Source of the DNA: Anaerolineales bacterium
GTDB taxonomy: Bacteria > Chloroflexota > Anaerolineae > Anaerolineales > Villigracilaceae
Assembly (NCBI GenBank): GCA_025938055.1
Contig: JAICQC010000258.1
Location: 1-6,838, forward strand
Direction: 5' to 3'
Length of the DNA stretch: 6,838 bases
Every line of letters begins with the position of its first letter. The first letter of the stretch is position 1. Below the pieces are notes generated by a model. It was not told where the DNA came from, did no database searches, and saw only the letters and a program-made list of their open reading frames with translations. Both the position numbers and the translations under genes were made by a program. This document shows, in pieces, positions 6,823 to 6,838 of the stretch.

Positions 6823-6838
6823 CAACCCTGGTGTACCA

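Noticed and set aside
6829..6838. Inverted repeat TGGT-GT-ACCA at the right edge as an operator (for example a LexA-type site) for the uvrA-like gene
   Set aside because: Only four base pairs per arm, cut by the window edge, and not matching a LexA box I can name; too short to separate from chance.

Overview
The window reads as a moderately GC-rich bacterial chromosome segment. The most likely source is a member of the Chloroflexota (Anaerolineae-like). That placement is inferred from protein style: a lipoprotein of the glycosyl-hydrolase-like 10 (GHL10) type, FemAB-like and GT4 proteins, and a class II UvrA. It is not based on a marker gene and should be treated as tentative. No RNA genes, CRISPR arrays, insertion sequences or phage genes were seen.

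Layout. Positions 1-4165 hold plus-strand genes packed like an operon. They are the 3' end of a probable polysaccharide deacetylase (3-140), a GHL10-type lipoprotein (151-1845), a FemAB/GNAT-fold acyltransferase-like protein (1865-2869) and a GT4-family glycosyltransferase (2951-4165). The first three are 10 and 19 bases apart. The fourth follows an 81-base spacer that holds a consensus-like -10 box. The run ends at a strong hairpin with a 15-bp perfect stem and a U-rich tail (4186-4224). On the other strand and converging on that hairpin is one large gene (4223-6775), an 850-residue UvrA paralogue. The last 63 bases hold its ribosome binding site and possibly part of its promoter.

How the genes may work together. 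The plus-strand genes fit the assembly or trimming of a cell-surface polysaccharide. The GT4 enzyme would add sugars on the cytoplasmic side. The FemAB-like protein would transfer an acyl or aminoacyl group to a surface glycan or its precursor. The deacetylase and the membrane-anchored GHL10 lipoprotein would act on the polymer outside the membrane. This is inferred from family membership and gene order; the polymer cannot be identified from this window. The UvrA paralogue appears functionally unrelated and meets the cluster only at the shared terminator.

The most notable feature is the GHL10 lipoprotein. Its TIM-barrel-like sequence is interrupted by about 200 residues resembling the class I amidotransferase-like or beta-galactosidase-trimerisation-like fold, apparently with the segments in swapped order. 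The UvrA has lost the usual UvrB-binding region, which is replaced by a short acidic linker, and has a changed ABC signature (LSVGE) in its first ATPase half. No wholly new multi-gene system is evident.
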